Both the position numbers and the translations under genes were made by a program. A stretch of DNA of 10,387 nt from an uncultured Brevundimonas sp. (GTDB lineage Bacteria > Pseudomonadota > Alphaproteobacteria > Caulobacterales > Caulobacteraceae), in assembly GCA_946885435.1 (NCBI GenBank), contig CAMPGL010000070.1:1-10387 (forward strand). The letters run 5' to 3'. Shown in pieces: positions 7,919 to 10,387 of this stretch (within the stretch, counting starts at the first letter, position 1; each line of letters starts with the position of its first letter). The notes under the pieces are model-generated. The model saw only the letters and a program-made list of their open reading frames with translations, was not told the DNA's origin and did no database searches.

Positions 7919-8677
7919 TCAGAGCACCCCGATCATGCTGGCGACCAGCGGGTGGCGCACGATGTCCTGCTCGGCCAGGCGCACCACGGTGATGTCGTCA
8001 ACCTGCTCCAGCCGCTCGGCGACCGAGGCCAGGCCAGAGAGTTCGGGCAGCAGGTCGGACTGGTGCGGGTCGCCGGTGACAACCATGGTCGAATGCCAGC
8101 CCAGCCGCGTCAGCAGCATCTTGAGCTGGACGTAGGTGCAGTTCTGGGCCTCGTCGATGACCACGAAGGCGTTGTTCAGGGTGCGGCCGCGCATGTAGCC
8201 GACCGGCGCGATCTCGATCAGGCCCTCGGCCATCAGGGCCTTGACCCGCTTCATGCTGAGCCGGTCCGACAGGGCGTCGTAGAGTGGCCGCAGATAGGGG
8301 GCCAGCTTGTCCTCCATGTCGCCGGGCAGGAAGCCGATGGACTCGCCGGCCTCGACCGCGGGGCGGGAGAGCACGATGCGCCCGACCTTGCCGGCCTCCA
8401 GCGCCTCGACCGCCTTGGCGATGGCCAGGTAGGTCTTGCCGGTTCCGGCCGGGCCCAGCGCCATGACCAGGCTGCGGCTGTCGATGGCCTCCATCAGGCG
8501 GGCCTGTCCCTCGGACTTGGGCTTGATGGTCTTCAGATAGCCCTGGTCGCGGTCGTGGTCGTTGGCGCCCAGGGGCGACCAGCCGCCCCTGTCCACCGGC
8601 AGCCGGCGGATTTTCCCGTCGTCGTGACCCCGGTCGTAGCTGTCGCGGGTCTGACGCTTGAGGGCGCGCTTGGTCAT
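7919..8677 (-). CDS. PhoH family protein (P-loop ATPase), short form
   Basis: A 252-residue PhoH-domain protein, a cytoplasmic P-loop NTPase related to helicases and linked in the literature to RNA metabolism; its precise role is unsettled. Walker A is GPAGTGKT (75-82), Walker B is VVIDEAQN (172-179) and a sensor-like motif GDPHQSDL is at 202-209. [17 protein letters not shown] (104-120) is characteristic of the family. The first 45 residues are basic and polar with no PIN or KH domain. It is therefore the short paralogue, not the PhoH encoded beside ybeY in many alphaproteobacteria. The ATG at 8677 is chosen over an in-frame GTG at 8680 because GGAG (8684-8687) is 6 bases from the ATG and only 3 from the GTG. 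The stop of a possible small upstream reading frame overlaps this start (TGATG). A hairpin follows the gene. Confidence 0.93.
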   Translation of the reverse strand: MTKRALKRQTRDSYDRGHDDGKIRRLPVDRGGWSPLGANDHDRDQGYLKTIKPKSEGQARLMEAIDSRSLVMALGPAGTGKTYLAIAKAVEALEAGKVGRIVLSRPAVEAGESIGFLPGDMEDKLAPYLRPLYDALSDRLSMKRVKALMAEGLIEIAPVGYMRGRTLNNAFVVIDEAQNCTYVQLKMLLTRLGWHSTMVVTGDPHQSDLLPELSGLASVAERLEQVDDITVVRLAEQDIVRHPLVASMIGVL

Positions 8678-8859
8678 CACTGTCTCCAGGACATGGGCCC
8701 GGGCGCAGGCTCAGCCTGGGCGGCGGGCAAGAAAAAGGGCGAGGCCGGAACCGGCTCGCCCTGGACGACGATGGAAGTGACGCAGATGCGGGAGGCGGGA
8801 CGGCCTCGGGAGCTTGGCCCCTTCGGCGGATGGTCTCGACGGCGAACCGTACGCGACAC
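8677..8859 (-). CDS. Possible small ORF / leader peptide upstream of phoH (60 aa)
   Basis: A 60-codon reading frame begins at GTG (8859) with AAGGAG (8866-8871) exactly 6 bases upstream. It ends with a TGA that overlaps the phoH ATG (TGATG). The placement is what a leader peptide or small coupled gene would show. The product is basic at its N-terminus (several Arg in the first 24 residues) and Pro/Ala-rich at its C-terminus; I recognise no domain, signal peptide or membrane segment. Codons end in G or C in roughly three quarters of positions, less than in the flanking certain genes, so it may be non-coding leader that happens to be open. A strong minus-strand terminator-like hairpin lies within it (8729-8762). 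Confidence 0.35.
   Translation of the reverse strand: MSRTVRRRDHPPKGPSSRGRPASRICVTSIVVQGEPVPASPFFLPAAQAEPAPGPMSWRQ
8684..8687 (-). promoter_or_regulatory. Ribosome binding site of phoH
   Basis: GGAG on the minus strand lies 6 bases before the ATG at 8677. It settles that ATG over the GTG one codon upstream. Confidence 0.6.
8729..8762 (-). terminator. Rho-independent terminator on minus strand within the phoH leader
   Basis: On the minus strand a GC-rich stem (8751-8762 with 8736-8748, one bulged base, tiny loop) is followed directly by TTTTTCTT (8736 down to 8729). This is a textbook intrinsic terminator by shape. It lies about 50-85 bases upstream of the phoH start and inside the possible small ORF, so it does not end any established gene. 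It could be a transcription attenuator of phoH or the 3' end of a small RNA that starts further right. Confidence 0.7.
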
Positions 8860-8921
8860 CCCGTTCTCCTTGCCTGGCCGAAGCATTAGGCTCCGGCTAC
8901 GGACCCGAAGGACTGACCTTC

Positions 8922-8938
8922 GAATCGCTGAACGACTC
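8922..8938. promoter_or_regulatory. Pair of GANTC (CcrM-type) sites
   Basis: GAATC (8922-8926) and GACTC (8934-8938) lie 12 bases apart in the divergent intergenic region. GANTC is the CcrM methylation target in alphaproteobacteria such as Caulobacter, where promoter sites can link transcription to the cell cycle through GcrA. Presence of the motif is seen; the regulatory role is inferred. Confidence 0.35.
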
Positions 8939-8948
8939 TGATGCTAAC

Positions 8949-8992
8949 GTGGTTTACGGCAGGTTAAACCCACAAGGACTTGTGAGTTCACA
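8949..8992. repeat. Cluster of overlapping inverted repeats upstream of the gamma-carbonic anhydrase gene
   Basis: Three palindromes lie in 44 bases. GGTTTA (8951-8956) pairs with TAAACC (8965-8970) and extends outward with one bulge to GTG/CAC. CACAAG (8971-8976) pairs with CTTGTG (8979-8984). TGTGA (8981-8985) pairs with TCACA (8988-8992). The second and third share TGTG and would exclude each other as hairpins. The cluster ends 20 bases before the ATG. It is a candidate operator for a dimeric repressor or a leader structure. Confidence 0.4.
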
Positions 8993-9012
8993 GCAAAATC
9001 AGGCGTGATCGG

Positions 9013-9540
9013 ATGAATATTTACAGCCTCGGTGACAAGAAACCTCAGCTTCCGCCCGAAGGCGAATACTGGATCGCACCCACTGCTATCGTGCTAGGCG
9101 ACGTGATTCTGAAGCGGGACGCAAGCGTCTGGTTCGGTGTGGTCATCCGCGGCGACAACGACCCGATCACCATCGGCGAGCGCTCGAACATCCAGGACAA
9201 TTCGGTGCTCCACACCGATCTGGGCGTGCCGCTGACCATCGGCGCCGACGTCACGGTCGGCCACAAGGCCATGCTTCACGGCTGCACCATCGGCGACAAC
9301 AGCCTGATCGGCATCGGCGCCACCGTCCTCAACCGCGCCGTCATCGGCCGCAACTGCATCATCGGCGCCCACGCCCTGATCCCGGAGGGCAAGGAAATCC
9401 CTGACAACTCCCTGGTCGTCGGCGCGCCGGGCCGGGTCATCCGCGAACTAGGGCCGGAGCAGGCCGCGTTGCTGACGGCGTCGGCGGAGCACTATGTGGA
9501 GAACTGGAAGCGGTACGCGAGGGAGTTGATCGTTCTCTAA
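9013..9540 (+). CDS. Gamma-class carbonic anhydrase-like hexapeptide-repeat protein (YrdA/PaaY/CaiE type)
   Basis: A 175-residue left-handed beta-helix protein with many imperfect [LIV]-G-x4 hexapeptide turns. The metal-binding residues of the gamma carbonic anhydrase family are present: His67 in [10 protein letters not shown], and His84 and His89 in [14 protein letters not shown] at 46-50 and QD at 61-62 match conserved active-site positions. [10 protein letters not shown] (137-146) and a C-terminal helix complete the family pattern. Members are trimers that bind Zn or Fe; some show carbonic anhydrase activity and others none, so activity is uncertain. Length is typical. The ATG at 9013 has a weak Shine-Dalgarno (AGG at 9001-9003, 9 bases away). 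Nested palindromes upstream suggest regulated expression. Its TAA overlaps the stop of the convergent PAS gene by 4 bases. Confidence 0.93.
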   Translation: MNIYSLGDKKPQLPPEGEYWIAPTAIVLGDVILKRDASVWFGVVIRGDNDPITIGERSNIQDNSVLHTDLGVPLTIGADVTVGHKAMLHGCTIGDNSLIGIGATVLNRAVIGRNCIIGAHALIPEGKEIPDNSLVVGAPGRVIRELGPEQAALLTASAEHYVENWKRYARELIVL

Positions 9541-10073
9541 GCGATCCGGCGGCCGTCGATGGCGGCGAGGCGGAGGCTGGGCGCGCCTGGCCTGGGGGTG
9601 GCGGCGACGGCCATGCGGAGCGTGATCTCCCTGACCGGGTCGCCGAGCAGGGGCGCGAGCGGCGAGGTGGGCTGCAGCAGGCCGACCAGGCGGTCGGGCG
9701 CGCCAGAGGGGGAGAGCAGGGGGGCCACGGTGAGCTCCAGCCCGGCTTCGCGGCCGTAGCCGGTGCGACCGACGCCCACGAGCACGACCGCCGACCCCTC
9801 GCGGATGGCCTGGAGCCCGGAGCGGCGGGCGAGCGGCTGCGACGCGACGCTGAACAGGTCGGTGAAACCCGAGCCCTTCAGCCGGCGGCCGTGCAGGTCG
9901 CTGAGAAATTCGCCGGCGAGCCGGAAGGTGAAGCTCTCGCCGCGGTCCAGCACGAACAGCCGCGGCATCAGGTCGCCGACCTCGCACACGTCGAAATCCG
10001 CGCGGAACGGCACCCGGCCGTCCGCGACGGACGACCAGTACTGAATCAGCTTCTGCGTGCCGGGATGAAACAC
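9537..10073 (-). CDS. PAS domain protein, PAS_5-type
   Basis: A 178-residue cytoplasmic single-domain protein. The start [13 protein letters not shown], the [20 protein letters not shown] stretch (25-44) and [20 protein letters not shown] (48-67) fit the PAS_5 family, which is common in alphaproteobacteria and mostly uncharacterised. The PAS-like core runs to about residue 135 ([12 protein letters not shown] ... DRLVGLLQP). The last 40 residues are Ala/Pro/Arg-rich. No kinase, GGDEF or other output domain is attached, so it probably acts through protein contacts; Caulobacter has regulatory single-domain PAS proteins such as MopJ, but I cannot claim identity. The start is GTG at 10073, 6 bases after a perfect AGGAGG (10080-10085). 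The longer in-frame extension to 10256 is Arg/Pro-rich, lacks the family pattern and would run across the divergent gene. Its TAG overlaps the TAA of the carbonic anhydrase-like gene. Confidence 0.9.
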   Translation of the reverse strand: MFHPGTQKLIQYWSSVADGRVPFRADFDVCEVGDLMPRLFVLDRGESFTFRLAGEFLSDLHGRRLKGSGFTDLFSVASQPLARRSGLQAIREGSAVVLVGVGRTGYGREAGLELTVAPLLSPSGAPDRLVGLLQPTSPLAPLLGDPVREITLRMAVAATPRPGAPSLRLAAIDGRRIA

Positions 10074-10079
10074 CGCGGA

Positions 10080-10085
10080 CCTCCT
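10080..10085 (-). promoter_or_regulatory. Ribosome binding site fixing the GTG start of the PAS gene
   Basis: A perfect AGGAGG on the minus strand with a 6-base spacer to the GTG at 10073. It rules against the upstream in-frame starts out to 10256. Confidence 0.8.
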
Positions 10086-10125
10086 GGGCCGCGCAGGCGC
10101 AAGAGGCCGGCCACGTTTGGCTAAC

Positions 10126-10143
10126 GGAAACGAAACGCTTTCC
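10126..10143. repeat. Inverted repeat between the PAS gene and the Cys/Pro-repeat gene
   Basis: GGAAA (10126-10130) and TTTCC (10139-10143) are separated by 8 bases, in the relatively AT-rich part of the 142-base divergent intergenic region. Three AACG words fall in and beside it (10123, 10129 and 10134). It might be an operator or lie in a promoter; the evidence is only the symmetry. Confidence 0.25.
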
Positions 10144-10215
10144 CGGTCGAATGGCGGATCAAGGCGGCCCGTGTCCTGTGGGCGGCGCAGTGGTTTGCGA
10201 ACCGGGAGTTCGGCG

Positions 10216-10387
10216 ATGGTGCTTCGCCTCATGCTGAAGTGGAGCCTTGCGATCACGGCGGCCGTGTTCGTCTTGGCGCTGGCCGATCAGGCCAACTCCC
10301 AGGCCTGTCCGGACGAGTGTCCGCCGCCGCCCCCGCCGCCGTGCGAGGACGAATGTCCGCCCCCGCCTCCGCCGCCTTGCGAGGATG
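10216..10387 (+). CDS. Exported Cys/Pro tandem-repeat protein (partial, runs off right edge)
   Basis: 57 codons are visible. A start ATG at 10216 follows GGGAG (10204-10208) by 7 bases. Residues 1-30 form a good Sec signal peptide: a basic n-region with Arg4 and Lys8, a hydrophobic core at about 10-23, and a likely cleavage after SQA at residue 30. There is no Leu at -3, so Cys31 is not a typical lipobox. The mature part begins CPDEC and continues as repeats of Cys-(Pro)7-Cys-Glu-Asp-Glu, 12 residues per unit. One unit is complete and a second is entered before the window ends. Acidic pairs between cysteines, and proline runs of fixed length, suggest an extended extracytoplasmic protein with regular disulfides or metal sites. 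I do not recognise the family. Codon synonyms differ between repeats, so selection is acting at protein level. Confidence 0.75.
   Translation, partial: MVLRLMLKWSLAITAAVFVLALADQANSQACPDECPPPPPPPCEDECPPPPPPPCED
10318..10387 (+). repeat. 36-base coding tandem repeat (Cys-Pro7-Cys-Glu-Asp-Glu)
   Basis: Units start at 10318 and 10354. They differ at several third-codon positions (CCG, CCC and CCT for Pro; GAC or GAT for Asp). A partial preceding unit (TGT CCG GAC GAG at 10306) matches only in the CxDE part. The array continues past the right edge, so the copy number is unknown. Confidence 0.75.

Larger units (their letters stand above)
8678..9012. other. Intergenic/leader region between phoH and the carbonic anhydrase-like gene
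   Basis: 335 bases between divergent genes. The phoH-proximal half holds a possible 60-codon leader ORF with its own Shine-Dalgarno and a minus-strand intrinsic terminator. The right half is clearly richer in A/T than the coding DNA. It holds two GANTC sites (8922-8926 and 8934-8938) and nested palindromes (8949-8992) just upstream of the ATG at 9013. Promoters for both genes should lie here, but I could not settle a -35/-10 pair on either strand. No tRNA-like or recognised riboswitch structure was seen. Confidence 0.6.

Noticed and set aside
8911..8932. tRNA-like T-loop (TTCGAATC)
   Set aside because: The flanking bases do not form a T-stem, and no acceptor or anticodon arm fits on either strand.
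8763..9012. tmRNA, 6S or SRP RNA on the minus strand, ending at the orphan terminator
   Set aside because: I looked for a tmRNA tag-coding segment and for the conserved SRP core and found neither, and no 6S-like long bulged hairpin was evident. An unknown small RNA remains possible and is listed as a finding instead.
10074..10256. Longer N-terminus for the PAS protein
   Set aside because: It would run through the divergent intergenic DNA and into the repeat-protein gene. A perfect AGGAGG supports the GTG at 10073.
10297..10310. Lipobox at the end of the signal peptide of the repeat protein
   Set aside because: The residues before Cys31 are Ser-Gln-Ala, with no Leu or other aliphatic residue at -3, so signal peptidase I cleavage is more likely than lipidation.
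10318..10387. CRISPR or non-coding tandem repeat
   Set aside because: The repeat is in frame, with synonymous variation inside a well-started gene with a signal peptide. There is no spacer structure.

Overview
The window reads as chromosomal DNA of a GC-rich alphaproteobacterium, most like the Caulobacterales (Caulobacter, Phenylobacterium or Brevundimonas type). The reasons are the strongly GC-ending codons, a PAS_5-type single-domain PAS protein, a MASE1 hybrid histidine kinase, frequent GTG or TTG starts with tight gene packing, and GANTC sites in intergenic DNA. The genus is an inference. I see no rRNA, tRNA, IS element, prophage gene or CRISPR array.

Layout, left to right. (1) 1-1018, minus: the first 339 codons of carA (carbamoyl-phosphate synthase small subunit), running off the left edge. 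(2) 1096-4884, minus: a probable four-gene operon, transcribed right to left. Its order is a hypothetical protein that looks like a degenerate EAL domain, a Rieske non-haem iron oxygenase alpha subunit, an AdiC-like APC permease and an SDR oxidoreductase. The last three are joined by two 4-base start/stop overlaps, so they very likely work together. A fair guess is uptake or exchange of an amino acid or amine followed by oxidation. (3) 5045-5761, plus: a HAD-family phosphatase, divergent from the operon. (4) 5734-7815, minus: a MASE1 / HisKA / HATPase / receiver hybrid kinase whose 3' end overlaps the HAD gene by 28 bases. (5) 7919-8677, minus: a short PhoH-family ATPase with a clean hairpin after its stop. 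A 335-base leader/intergenic zone lies upstream of it. (6) 9013-9540, plus: a gamma-class carbonic anhydrase-like hexapeptide-repeat protein, tail to tail (4-base overlap) with a PAS_5 protein on minus at 9537-10073. (7) 10216 to the right edge, plus: the start of an exported protein made of a Cys/Pro tandem repeat.

The parts most worth a second look are these. The Rieske/AdiC-like/SDR cassette has an unusual partner set, and its Rieske protein carries Glu at the bridging position. A minus-strand intrinsic terminator lies inside a well-placed 60-codon reading frame just upstream of phoH, which suggests attenuation or a small RNA. A nested palindrome cluster precedes the carbonic anhydrase gene. 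The Cys-(Pro)7-Cys repeat protein at the right edge is cut off. All function calls come from motif recognition by eye; no database search was run.
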